From contig NW_026942771.1 in assembly GCF_024139115.2 (NCBI RefSeq), positions 310,001 to 374,000 of the forward strand: a DNA stretch of 64,000 nt. The letters are read 5' to 3'. A program made the position numbers and the translations under genes. The stretch is from Armigeres subalbatus. Taxonomy: Eukaryota; Arthropoda; Insecta; Diptera; Culicidae. Position 1 is the stretch's first letter, and each line of letters begins with the position of its first letter. Of the stretch, positions 23,476 through 33,839 are shown piece after piece. The notes below the pieces were generated by a model. The model searched no databases. It worked only from the letters and a program-made list of their open reading frames with translations, and was not told the DNA's origin.

Positions 23476-24062
23476 TTTTATACCACCACTAGAAATTCGC
23501 GGTTATTTGAAAAGATCGTTTTCTTACTTTTTGGACTTAGCCGAAGCAAACAGCCTTTTTCAAGGCTCTAAGAGTTAAAAATAATGTTCTCCTTCAGTCG
23601 CTATCGCACGGATTAGGAGGCCCTACATCCCCTGCTGAGCCAACTTGTGGCTTATTTCAGGCAGTCCTTCAGTGGGAAGGTTGCCACTGTCGCGGCTAAT
23701 ATTCCGTGACCGGACAGATACTTCCTGAATTGTTTTTTATGATTCTTGTTCGAGGTTGATTTGATTTCTGTGTCGGTTTGATGAGAAGATTTTGCCAAGG
23801 AATGGTATGCAACGCCGATTATTTATCCAAAATAGTTGATGTCAGAAATTTGGACATATTATGTATCTTAAAGGCATGGTCAAGTCAAGTCCTACGTCCA
23901 CTTAGCGGTTATGTCACAGACATTACCCACTGTTCGTTTTTTTTGTACACAAATACACGCTCACATCAACACATATAGCATAGACAGACAAATATAAACT
24001 TTTGGATTTGTGCAAAGCTTCTTAGTTGTCGACCAAGTGTGACTAAGTAGGACGGGAGGGCT

Positions 24063-24962
24063 GAATAACCCAAGAATCCCAAAATAAACTATTTTTTCAT
24101 GCGATGTGAAAATGGGATTTTAGGGGAACAGTAAGATACTTCCAATACGAAACTGGGACCAATATGGGTGCTAATATACGCAATTGAGACCCATGTGGGC
24201 GGAGGCAGTGCGAATCCGTACATGAGGGAGCGCAAAATGTTGGCTTTGGGGAGTTGATAGTAACCATCAGTACGCAATTGAGACCCATGAGGGCGGAGGC
24301 AGTGCGAATCCGTACATGAGGGAGCGCAAAATGTTGGCTTTGGGGAGTTGATAGTAACCATCAGTACGCAATTGAGACCCATGAGGGCGGAGGCAGTGCG
24401 AATCCGTACATGAGGGAGCGCAAAATGTTGGCTTTGGGGAGTTGATAGTAACCAACAGTACGCAATTGAGACCCATGAGGGCGGAGGCAGTGCGAATCCG
24501 TACATGAGGGAGCGCAAAATGTTGGCTTTGGGGAGTTGATAGTAACCAACAGTACGCAATTGAGACCCATGAGGGCGGAGGCAGTGCGAATCCGTACATG
24601 AGGGAGCGCAAAATGTTAGCTTTGGGGAGTTGATAGTAACCAACAGTACGCAATTGAGACCCATGAGAGCGGAGGCAGTACGAATCCGTACATGCGGGAG
24701 CACAAAATGTTAGCTTTGGGGAGTTGATAGTAACCATCAGTACGCAATTGAGACCCATGTGGGCGGAAGCCGTGTGAATCCGTACCTGCAGGAGCATTTT
24801 AAGAGACTGTAAAGGTGATCGGCCGCACGGCACATTATTTTTTGTACACAAATACACGCTCACATCAACACATATAGCATAGACAGACAAATATAAATTT
24901 TTGGATTTGTGCAAAGCTTCTTAGTTGTCGACCAAGTGTGACTAAGTAGGACGGGAGGGCTG
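24063..24962. mobile_element. Unidentified minisatellite-bearing element, copy B
   Basis: A 900-base copy joined head to tail to copy A with one extra base. It has the same left end (ATAACCCAAGAATCCC), a 7-unit array and the same right end (GGACGGGAGGGCTG), and no nested insertion. The BEL integrase resumes at once with the second CTAACAAG (24963-24970). This copy shows what copy A looked like before its insertion. Confidence 0.65.
24178..24800. repeat. 94-bp tandem repeat array, 7 units
   Basis: Unit starts at 24178, 24272, 24366, 24460, 24554, 24648 and 24742. The first and last units carry the same edge variants as in copy A, so the difference in length is internal gain or loss of units. 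Confidence 0.97.
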
Positions 24963-26800
24963 CTAACAAGACCGCGGCGAGCGACGAACCGGCGGAGAGC
25001 CGATAGAAAGGCCTGCGTGGATAGATCTGTGATCAACTCAATGTGAACAGCCTTTGTAGCAAAACAAACGAATATGCCAATATATGCCTTGTTTGGCCCT
25101 CGATTCCGCACCGGTGATTTGACGTAAATTGGCCCACAGTAGTCTATTCCTGAGATAGCGAATGGCCGTGCCGGGGTGACACGAGACTTGGGAAGATCTG
25201 CAGTGCTCTGCTGGATCAAGACCGGCTTGTTTCGAAAACATTTCACGCAGCGGTGATACGTATGGCGAAGAAGATTCCTCCCACCGATTACCCAGTACTT
25301 CTGGCGCATTGTAGCCATCATTAGTTGTGGCCCGGCATGTAATAAAACCTTGTGGTAATGTTCGGCGAGTAATAGTGACAGTGGATGCTTTGCAGATAAG
25401 ATGACTGGATGCTTTATGTTCTCCGGAATCTCAGCATTCGAAAGGCGTCCGCCTACACGGAGGATTCCATTATCATCGAGGCGAGGCTTCAAAAACTTGA
25501 GTGGGGACGATTTTATGGTTTGGTCGTTGGATGATAACTCTTCCGAGTAGAGCTGTGCCTGGGCAAGGCGAGCAAGTGTACAATCAGCGGCTTCTAGATC
25601 AGTCGTCAGGAGCACGTTGGTGGTCGTTTTTGTTATTCCTTGTATTTTTGCACGCAGGGCATCATCGATGTACTTCAAGCAATACGCTACAACACGACGG
25701 AGTTTGGTGTAGCTTGAAAAACGTGCAAACAATTGATCTGCTAATTGATCATTGGGAGCAATGAATGTGGTGAGTGTAACCGTACGGGCTTCTTGCGTGG
25801 TGAATTCTGTTTGGGGTACATCTAGACCAGGTGAAGGCCAACGGCTGGGAAATTCTGATAACCATGGAGGACCGCTCCACCATCTGGCCTGATTGCTGAG
25901 GTCCGTAGGCAGCATGCCACGGGAAAGTTCATCAGCCGGGTTTTCATTTCCTGGAACGTGCCTCCAAAGGGAAATTTCGGTGGCAGATTCTATGGTGGAG
26001 ACACGATTCGCAACGAATGTTTTCCACCGGCTTGGTGGAGATTGTAACCATTGAATCACCGTGGTTGAGTCTGTCCAGAAGAAGACGTGACTAGGCGTTT
26101 TGATCGATTGTTCAACTTTCCGATACAACTTGGTGGACAATACGGCAGCACAAAGCTCAAGTCGTGCTGTAGTGTGCTTCGTGGCGAGAGGAGCAACCCT
26201 TGATTTTGATGTTAAAAGACTAACCCTGACGTGATCGGTATCCAGTGTGCGGACATAACAGCAAGCTCCGTAGGCGACGTCCGAAGCATCAGAGAAAAAA
26301 TGCAGCTGTACCACAGAAACGCCAGGAGAAGATACAAAGCGTGGAATCTTAATTTCGGCCAGAATGGAAAGCGTAGCATGGAACTGCTTCCATTCCTTTT
26401 GCAGCCTTTCAGGCAACGGACGATCCCACTCATAGGGAGCGTTATCTTCGTTCTTGAGTTTCCACAAGCGCTGCATAAATATCTTCGCTGTGGCTATTAC
26501 GGGACCAACGAGGCCTAACGGATCAAAAATCTTAGCGATGTATGATATCACCTTTCTCTTCGTGAGAATAGACGCTGGTAGCGGAAGGTCAACGTTGAAT
26601 CTAAGGATATCGTTCTTCGTATCCCATACCAATCCAAGGGTCGTTACGGATTGATCGTCTTGAAGTTCGTGGACGGGCTTGATAGCACGGTCTTCAGGTG
26701 AAACATCGGCTAATGCTTCCGGAACGTTCGAAGCCCACTTCTTCAGCGAGAAACCGGCCGACTCGAGCATGGTGGATATCTGACGACGCTTTTCTACAGC
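24963..26800 (-). pseudogene. BEL/Pao pol: RT connection, RNase H, N-terminal integrase
   Basis: Open for about 600 codons in BEL sequence. RNase H motifs are FFSDASDVAYGA, TARLELCAAV, FWTDSTTVIQWL and HVPGNENPADELSRG. The integrase zinc-binding HHCC region is at about 25230-25400 (HPLSLLLAEHYHKVLLHAG, then CVKCFRNKP), followed by the first catalytic Asp in GIDYCGP. The frame is broken on the left by the element pair ending at 24962 and on the right by the small insertion at 26801. RNase H would degrade the RNA strand during reverse transcription. Confidence 0.88.
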
Positions 26801-26937
26801 TTACTTACTTATGGATCCTGTACACCTCCGGTGGTGCAAAGGGCCGACTTGAAAGATCTCCATCCTGAGCGATGCCCGGCTATAGCTTTAACCTGTTGCC
26901 AGGTTAGATTTCGGTCGACTTCTTTTATTTCTTTATA
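26801..26937 (-). mobile_element. 137-bp retroelement 3'-end fragment with target duplication
   Basis: It is flanked by an 11-bp target duplication, TTTTCTACAGC (26790-26800 and 26938-26948). On the minus strand it ends in CCATAAGTAAGTAA, a (TAAG)n tail typical of some non-LTR retrotransposons. The body (GCATCGCTCAGGATGGAG, CCTTTGCACCACCGG) has no coding capacity, so this is a short SINE or a severely 5'-truncated LINE. The family is not recognised. Confidence 0.75.
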
Positions 26938-27740
26938 TTTTCTACAGCAGAGGCCAGATTGTCTTCTCCAGTAAGTAGATCGTCCACATAAAAATCTTCG
27001 ACGACTGCTTCTACGGCTTTCGGGGAGTTTTCTCCTTCGTCTCTTGCTAATTGTTGTAAAGTGCGCGTTGCCAAGAAGGGTGCCGAAGCCGTTCCATACG
27101 TAACTGTAAGAAGTTCGTAGGTATCGAGAGGGTCCGACGGCTGTCGGCGGAATAGTATACGTAGGAAGCGTTGATCAACAGGAGAATGTAGTATTTGACG
27201 ATACATTTTCTCGACGTCAGCGACAATGGCAATAGCGTGGAAGCGAAAGCGGATAATGATGGAGTCGAGATTCTGTTGAACGACTGGTCCAACGAGCAGT
27301 GTATCGTTGAGCGACATTCCGGAGGAGGTCTTACAGGAGGCGTCGAATACCACTCGAAGCTTCGTGGTGGTGCTACTCTCTTTGACTACCGGATGGTGTG
27401 GAAGGTAACAATGTGGAGAATCGTCGTCGACAAAATCTAGCTTGCGCATGTGTCCCAGGCGGAGGTATTCCTCGATGAAATTATGGTAGGAGCTCTTCAA
27501 GGCGGTATCTCGTTCAAGGCGTCGCTCAAGGCTGTAGAAGCGACGGGTGGCGATTTGTCGAGATTGGCCAAGGGTGACTTGCGGATTGTCGGACCGGGGA
27601 AGGCGAACGACGTACCTTCCGTCATGAGTTCGAGTGGTGGTGGTTGCGTAAAACTCCTCGCATTGCTTCTCTTCTTCCGAGTATATCGGGCTTTGATCGA
27701 CTGCTTCAAGTTCCCAGAAACGTTGAAGCGATGACTCCAG
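26938..27740 (-). pseudogene. BEL/Pao reverse transcriptase domain
   Basis: The frame is open from about 27735 but has no start of its own; it belongs to the gag-pol frame and is separated from it by a frameshift near 27740. RT motifs are KLRVVFDASCKT, IVADVEKMYRQI (first catalytic Asp), LTVTYGTASAPF and FYVDDLLTG (catalytic YVDD at about 26980). A further stretch N-terminal to RT (FWELEAVDQSPIYSEEEK and HDGRYVVRLP) is the typical BEL linker. The reading frame ends in the 137-bp insertion. Confidence 0.88.
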
Positions 27741-29646
27741 AAGAACGGTCGACGGTCGAGAGATAACACACTGGCGGTGCTACTGTGGGATTGGTGGTTG
27801 TTTTGCCCGAAACTGTCCATCCGAAACGTGTGTCGACTAGCAGCGGAAGACCGTCACCGATGGATAAGCGACTACCGGTGTGGATTTCGTGGTAGCACTC
27901 TCCGCCAATTATGATGTCGATCATGCTCGGAATGTTGAAGTGTGGGTCGGCTAATCGAACGTTTGGCATGTTCCACGCCGCTGTGTTTATAAGAACTGTC
28001 GGGAGAGAAGCAGTGGGTTTTCTCATGACGAGGAATTCGAGTGTGGTGGAAAAGCTGCTTGTTTTGGATTCAATTGTGGCAGTGATTTGACGTTTCACCT
28101 TTTTGACGGATTCCCCAAGTCCGGCGACGGTTACATCTACGCTAGTTCGGCGGATGCCGAGATCGTTTGCCAACTTTTTCGTAATAAAATTGGACATCGA
28201 TGCGGAGTCCAAAAGCGCTCGAACCGGAAATCTTCTGCCGTTATAGTCGACAATGAAAAGCGAAACCGTTTCCAATAAGACTGTGCTGTGCTTCGATTGG
28301 ATAGCCATGCTGACTTCCGGTGGATGCGCAGATCCAGAGGTACCAGCAATCACTGGTGTGGATAGGTTAGGTTGCTGTGCAGAAATAGTCGACGTTTCGA
28401 TAGGAGTGGTGGTCGAATTTGAGACTGCTACGTTCTCGTGCAGCATAGTATGATGCCTGGCCTGACAAGTTCGGCAACTGAATCTAGATCTGCAAACTCG
28501 TGCTTGATGGCCAAGCCGAAAACAGTTCCGACACAAGCTCCGTTGGACTACCAACTCTCGTCGTTGGGATATGGACAGCTCATTAAAGGTCGGACACTGA
28601 TGTAACTGGTGGTTTTGGCTGCATGCAGGGCATAGTTGAACATTTGATATAACTTCAGCGGTGGCTGGGTTTGCCACGGATTTGAACGCAGGAGTTTTCT
28701 TGGTTGAAGGTCCGGCCACCTTGATGCTAGTCGACAGAGATCGTTGCTGTAAGTCACTGGCTACCGACTTCAGCATACGAATGTGCTGCGAGAGAAAGTC
28801 GATCAGTTCGTCGTACCTCACTTCGTCTTTCTGGCGAGTCTCGTGCTCCCAGGCACGAAGCGTTGAGGCATCTAGCTTCTTAGAAAGAATGAAGATAAGT
28901 GGAGTATCCCAGTGGATTACAGGCTCCCCAGCTTGGCCAGAGCCTTCACACGACGCTGAAACTCGTCTACTAATGTGTTGAGATCGGCGGCGGATTCCTT
29001 GTTCATTACTGGTAGATCGAACAAGCCTCGAAACAGTTCTTTTTAGGAACCGCTTGTTGTCATACCGCTTTAACAACGCATCCCACGTCGATGCATAGTT
29101 GTCCGCTTGAATATCCACGCTTTCAAATGGTTTCTTGGCCTCTTCTTCAAGCGACTGCAAAAGGTAGTGAAGTTTGTTTACAGTCGGTATATCGTCGTTG
29201 CTGTGGATCATCGAAATGAAGTTGTCCCTAAATGATATCCATCTTGATTCATCGCCACTGAACTTAGGAAGGTCTATCTTCGGTAGCCGATGATGGAAGC
29301 TAGCAGCAGATTGCTGACCGAAGCTGCCGATCATCGTCATCATCGGTTGATTGCTTTTCTGCTTCGAAAGAAGGAATCCCTTGAGCACACAGTATCTATT
29401 TTCGAAAGCAGTCCGCACCTCAATGTGCTCCTCAAAATGGTCGCTGTCAATCATCTCCATTTCGCCCTGGGCATGATGAAACTCCTTGTTAATCTTGTCG
29501 AGGGATTCAAGGCGGACGGACACTTGATTGGCATCCCGCTCATGGTTGTACTCCGCAACAAACTTTTCCACCACATCTCTAATCGCTAGCACACGCTTGA
29601 GCTTCAAAATGCTTTGATCCAGCTTCTTCTGATCTTTGGAAGGCAT
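27706..29646 (-). pseudogene. BEL/Pao Gag plus aspartic protease
   Basis: ATG at 29646 (MPSKDQKK). The N-terminal part is helical and charged. A DUF1759-type capsid region (LPKIDLPKFSGDESRWISFRD, near residue 125) follows, then Cys/His knuckles (CPACSQNHQLHQC, CRNCFRLGHQARVC, CRTCQARHHTMLH, residues 340-400) and a protease with LLDSAS near residue 480. Between about 29045 and 28930 roughly 36 residues are translated out of register: the minus-strand alternative frame there reads like family Gag (GLFDLPVMNKES). Two opposing one-base indels therefore mask each other. The frame ends early at 27706 through another shift. Confidence 0.85.
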
Positions 29647-29699
29647 CTCACTCACCACTCGAACTTCTCGCGATGAACGGAAAACGACACAATCGAAAC

Positions 29700-29936
29700 G
29701 AAAAACTCCTTCCCGACGCGGTGTGCCGTTTCTACGCGAACCGAACGTGAGTAGAACAAGATCGAACGAATAGCTCCTTCCCGTCGCGATGCACTACTCA
29801 AAACGCGATAAACGACGGAGGTACCAAGCAATCGATCGATAATCTCCTTCCCGTCTCGTCGTGATACCCCTACACGAACGCGAACGACCGAAAAGGACAC
29901 GATAAAATCGGTACGAAAAATCCTTCCCGTCGCGTC
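29700..29936 (-). repeat. Four spaced CGGGAAGGA repeats in the BEL leader
   Basis: Between the primer-binding-like site and gag, CCTTCCCGNCNCG (minus strand CGNGNCGGGAAGGA) occurs at 29708, 29776, 29846 and 29921, spaced 68-76 bases. Sequence between them is only weakly similar. Possible roles are RNA packaging or a decayed tandem duplication; neither is shown. Confidence 0.75.
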
Positions 29937-29970
29937 GTATCCTTTTTATCGATAACCGTGTCCGCTAGAA

Positions 29971-29980
29971 CGCCACCAAT
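29971..29980 (-). other. Primer-binding-site-like sequence
   Basis: Minus strand ATTGGTGGCG, followed by TTCTAGCGGACACGG, lies about 10 bases after the probable LTR end. The TGGTGGCG form is common at insect LTR element primer sites. The tRNA was not identified. Confidence 0.5.
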
Positions 29981-29989
29981 TTCGAATAA

Positions 29990-30740
29990 TGTCTAATTTA
30001 TTAGTTCCATCAGTTTGATGTGCCAATAGTTGTGTGCTACACTGTAGGCCCAAAGGCAATCAATCACGGCAAATAAAATGCCAGGAGCCACTACAACAGG
30101 TCGAAATTCTCAAAAATGCCTTGATAAAATGCTGCAATCGACAGTTCCACTGAATCGATGCTTCGCGATGCGCGATATGCGATACTTCCAATTAGCATGC
30201 AATTATGCCGCCATTCCTTGCCTCCGTAATCGGCGCGAAATGTAGGCACGGCCCGTGCAACAATGGCCAAATATCTCCACAAAGAGTCAAATGAAATAAA
30301 CGGCCTACCTTTGTGTGGTCACCTGCTTTGACCACTTACCGCGATGGCGCCAACTTGCTTCTGTCGCTGATTCCTGGTTTGATGTTGTCCTCCTATCTGG
30401 CTCGAAGGACCAATGATCGAGCCGCCAGGCTCGAGAATGCCGGAAATCGGAGGAGTTTGCTATCCGTTCCTCAGAACGGCACACAGAAACCAACAGTCTC
30501 AGGAATAGCACTAAAAACAACACTATTTAACTTTCTTCTGCCCCACAGAAGGAAGATTTTGCACAGTCCGTTTCACTTCACTATGTCGTGATCTTCACGA
30601 TACCTTTACCCTGTCCAGCTGGTCTGTGAATTCCACTCACTCACGACGAACCGTACCGATGTACCGACGTTTCATTAAGTCATGCCCTCCAACGTAATCA
30701 GAATCGATTTCGGATACCAATAGAAATCGATTTGGTTTCA
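29990..30740 (-). repeat. Probable 5' LTR of the BEL element (outer edge unresolved)
   Basis: The inner edge is suggested by CA (TG on the plus strand at 29990) next to the primer-binding-like site, and by a polyadenylation-like AATAAATT just inside it. No second LTR is available for comparison, so the outer limit near 30740 is only an estimate from the usual LTR size. No coding frame is seen. Confidence 0.4.
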
Positions 30741-31645
30741 CAAAATAGATACAACTGCACACCTTTATTGAATTGTCGACCGAACGAACGTGGTTGGAAA
30801 CGCACAACACAAAACGACCGTACTACATCTGCCCGCTACCGGTGTTTATTTTTAACTAATTTCATTTGCATGTGATGATGGTTCCAGAGCGCGCTGAGAG
30901 AATTTCAATTCAGCGAGAACTTATGCTATGCCTTAGACTAGTTCATTTGTTTGTTTCAGCGAATTCAGACTTACAATTAGATTATATACAATATTTACAG
31001 CAAATTATTTTTTTTAAATATTCATTTATGATCGTTTGTGACCGATCATACGTTTTTCACTTAATCAGCTTCACTGAGCTGCTTAAGCGAAAAACGTACT
31101 CTTAAAGGAACTTTTGGTTACTTGGGTTGGAATGCATGATGAATAAATTACCGCTTTTGAATAATCTTTCGATGCATGTGAATACCTAGCGTCCTGGCTA
31201 GCGGTCCCAAATCTTATTAATAGATATATTGTCGGCAGGGCTTGCAACCCAACTGAAGATGAGCAAACCACGCATGCCTCCTTCTCTTGCTTGCTTCACA
31301 AGCAGCCAGTGGTAGTGAGGAAACAAATTCGGCAAGCAACACGAAGCTTCGATGCTCTTATCACACATAAGCTACTGAATCATACATGTTCGTTGTTTGA
31401 TCGCCTACCGAGGGAAGCGATTGTGTAACGAACTCTTGTGTTGATGTCACTCCTGCGTTGTATTACGGGAGAAGATGATACATAACAAACCAACACAATT
31501 CGGAATTTTGCAGCTGTTCTCAGGCTGCAATATACGAGACAAATGTAGCGCTTCTCTCTGAATACGTGTTTTTACGAAGCAGGTTGATCCAAACGCGCAT
31601 TAAAAAAATGCGTTTATTTCTACGGGTTAGAGACTAATGGGGTAT
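30741..31645. other. No gene seen
   Basis: AT-rich with short frames only. A palindromic GATCGTTTGTGACCGATC is at 31028. No repeat family was recognised. Confidence 0.4.
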
Positions 31646-31868
31646 AGTAGGGGAACTGTTCCGATCTCCATCTCACTGTACATATATCCATCTCGTCGCT
31701 AAACAAAGAAATACGGGACCAAATTCGTCGCTTCTTTTTGTCAACATGCGTGCTCACTGCTGAAAAAAATCACAAAAATAATAAACAAACCAAATTCCTT
31801 TCCATTGCTTTGTTTTTTATGTGATGGAAATAGGAGCTATGAGATGAAGTAGCAAACCGTTCCCCTAT
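31646..31868. mobile_element. MITE with AGGGGAAC termini
   Basis: Left TAGTAGGGGAACTGTTCC and right (inverted) TATAGGGGAACGGTTTGC form imperfect TIRs, both followed by CATCTCA. The interior matches, in inverted orientation, segments at 44150-44250 and 49470-49550. TA at the edges suggests Tc1/mariner-like transposition. Confidence 0.7.
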
Positions 31869-31874
31869 ATCTAA

Positions 31875-33500
31875 TATATCTTGGAAGCGGTTAGATTTAG
31901 AAAGTAGTCGTCTTTTACAAGTTCTTCGGAAGGTTAAAACCATTTTGTTGAAGATTAATTTAGTTCGGAATTCATTGTTCATGAGACTTTCTGCAAGATA
32001 GGATATCTCGAAATCCATACAATTTAGCAAGTAGATGTACCCCGGGTAGACGATAATGGCTCATTAACAGTAAAATATGATATTAACTTGTTTGAAATAA
32101 GAGTAAAAATAACAAGCGAAAATTACAAAAATTTGCACCGAAATATCATAAAAATATCAGGTTTTGCCATTAACAAGAACTTATCAATATCTTGAGCTAT
32201 TAGTTCGTTCTTGTTAATAGCAAAACCTGATATTTTTATGATATTTCGGTGCAAATTTTTGTTATTATCTCGGAATCTATTCAACTTAAAAAGTAGCCGT
32301 CGTTCTACAAAGTTGTTCGGAAAGTCAAAACCATTATGTTGGAGATTAGTTTAGTTCGAAATTCGATCACCCAAAGGCGCTAGTATACATAAGACTTTCA
32401 GCAAAGTAGAATATCTTAGAATCCATATAATTTAGCAAGTAGCTGTATTCTACAAATCTGTTTGGATGGTAAAAACCATTATGTTGAAGAATAGTTTAGT
32501 TCAGAATTCATCCACCCAACGGCGCTAGTGTACAAGAGACTTTCGGCAAGGTAGGATATCTCGGAATCTATTCAATTTAGAAAGAAGACGTCTTCTACAA
32601 AGTTGTTCAAAAGATCAAAACCATTATGTTGAAGAATAGTTTAGTTCAGAATTGATCCACCGAACGGCGCTAGTGTACATGAGATCTTCGGCAAGGTAGG
32701 ATATCTCGGAACCTATTCAACTTAAAAAGTAGTTGTCTTCTAAAAAGTTTTCCGGAAAGGCAAAACCATTATGTTGAAGATTAGTTTAGTTCAGAATTGA
32801 TCCACCGAACGGCGCTAGTGTACATGAGACCTTCGGCAAGGTAGGATATCTCGGAATCTATACAATTTAGCAAGTAGCTGTATACTACAAATTTGTTTGG
32901 AAGGCAAAAACCATTATGTTGAAGATTAGTTTAGTTAAGAATTGATCCACCGAACGGCGCTAGTGTACATGATACCTTCGGCAACGTAGAATATCTCGAA
33001 ATCTATTCAACTTAGAAGTAGCCGTCTTCTACAAAGTTGGCCCGAAGGTCAAAACCATTATGTTGAATATTATTTCGGAATTCAACCACTCAATGGCGCT
33101 AGTGTACAAGAGACTTTCGGCAAGGTAGAATATCTCGGAAGCTATTCAATTAAGAAAAAAGTTTTACAAAGTTGTTCGAAAGGTCAAAACCATCACGTTA
33201 AAGATTAGTTTAATTCAGAATTCATCCACCCAACTGCGCTTTGACTTTAGGTGACTTAGTGACTTAGTGACTAACAAGGTAGGATATCTGGGAAGCTGTT
33301 CAGCTTAGAAAGTCGTCGTCTTCTACGAAGTTATTCGAAAGTTCAAAACCATTATGTTGAAGATTAGTTTAGTTAAGAATTGATCCGCCGAACGGCACTA
33401 GTGTACGTGAGACATTCGGTAAGGTAGGATATCTCGGAATCTATTAAATTTAGAAAGAAGCCATCTTCTACAAAGTTTGTTCGAAAGGTCAAAATCATTA
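31875..33500 (+). repeat. 145-bp tandem repeat array, about ten diverged units
   Basis: The block GGCGCTAGTGTAC recurs at 32376, 32521, 32666, 32811, 32956, 33095, then in degraded form at 33235 and 33393. The period is exactly 145 for the first five and irregular later. Each unit includes TACAAAGTTGTTC, AACCATTATGTTGAAGATTA and GGATATCTCGGAATCTATTCA. A first unit (31875-32040) is separated from the rest by the foldback at 32041-32270. It is non-coding. Confidence 0.9.
32126..32261. repeat. Foldback with 55-base arms, one mismatch
   Basis: The arm 32126-32180 is repeated in inverted form at 32207-32261 with a single difference (GCCATTAAC versus GCTATTAAC) and a 26-base loop. It sits as an insertion between units of the 145-bp array. 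The high identity suggests it is young or maintained by gene conversion. Confidence 0.9.
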
Positions 33501-33839
33501 CGACATTCACTCATAAAATTCATCGTCGTTCAAATACTAACGACAACTGTTGATTTCAGTTAATTAGGCAAATCACGAATCAGATGGCGGTAGTGAGCAA
33601 ACGTCAAACTAGAGCAATTGCGATGCGTGCGCCACGAGTAATCGATTGGCCAACTAATGATTATTTAAATTGACCAGTAAATCAGTCAACGATGGAGATT
33701 TGACGAGTGTTATGACTGTTTGTCTGCGACAACGGCTACCCCAGTGATGGCGTTGGGGGCAATCATCGATGGTGCAGCAGCGGTGGTTGTTGATAGTGAT
33801 TGAAGACATCACAGCTCTCTCAATTTCACAGATTCCACT

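Larger units (their letters stand above)
21690..23936 (+). mobile_element. Helitron-like element, family 1, tandem/nested pair
   Basis: Two palindromic L ends in the same direction, GACGTAGGACTTACGTC at 21690 and GACGTATGACTTACGTC at 22064, are followed by one hairpin R end (hairpin 23907-23927, motif AAGTCCTACGTC at 23889-23900). The first copy is only a 370-base 5' fragment. The second, about 1.87 kb, appears complete. Comparison with element copy B shows the uninterrupted sequence, so the insertion lies in a TTATT|TTTT run. It carries CCAAT/TATA-type motifs but no coding frame. Confidence 0.65.
20163..24062. mobile_element. Unidentified minisatellite-bearing element, copy A
   Basis: It starts ATAACCCAAG at 20163, directly after CTAACAAG of the BEL integrase, and ends GACGGGAGGGCTG at 24062. 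It contains a 15-unit 94-bp array (20276-21640), a conserved segment to 21689, a nested Helitron-like insertion (21690-23936), then the conserved right end (23937-24062). Minus the nested insertion it is about 1.65 kb. The ends are not inverted repeats of each other. I do not recognise the family: a SINE-like retroelement or an odd DNA transposon are both possible. Confidence 0.6.
19299..30740 (-). mobile_element. BEL/Pao LTR retrotransposon, degraded, with nested insertions
   Basis: Minus-strand order is a putative 5' LTR (about 30740 to 29990), primer-binding-like site, repeat-bearing leader, gag with protease, RT, RNase H and integrase. The DUF1759-type gag, the YVDD RT box and the integrase order after RNase H identify BEL/Pao. 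The element is inactivated by several frameshifts, by a 137-bp insertion after RT and by a 4.8-kb insertion inside integrase. A 3' LTR was not found: family A Helitron-like DNA begins about 115 bases after the pol stop. Without it the outer LTR edge cannot be fixed. Confidence 0.75.

Noticed and set aside
23237..23578. Reading frame in family 1 elements, considered as a histone or other host gene remnant
   Set aside because: The frame is not conserved between copies, no histone-fold motif is visible, and differences do not respect codons.
20187..24914. Long minus-strand reading frames with recurring MGLNCVLLVTINSPK-type peptide
   Set aside because: They are translations of the 94-bp tandem repeat cycling through frames; they have no independent start context and stop at array edges.
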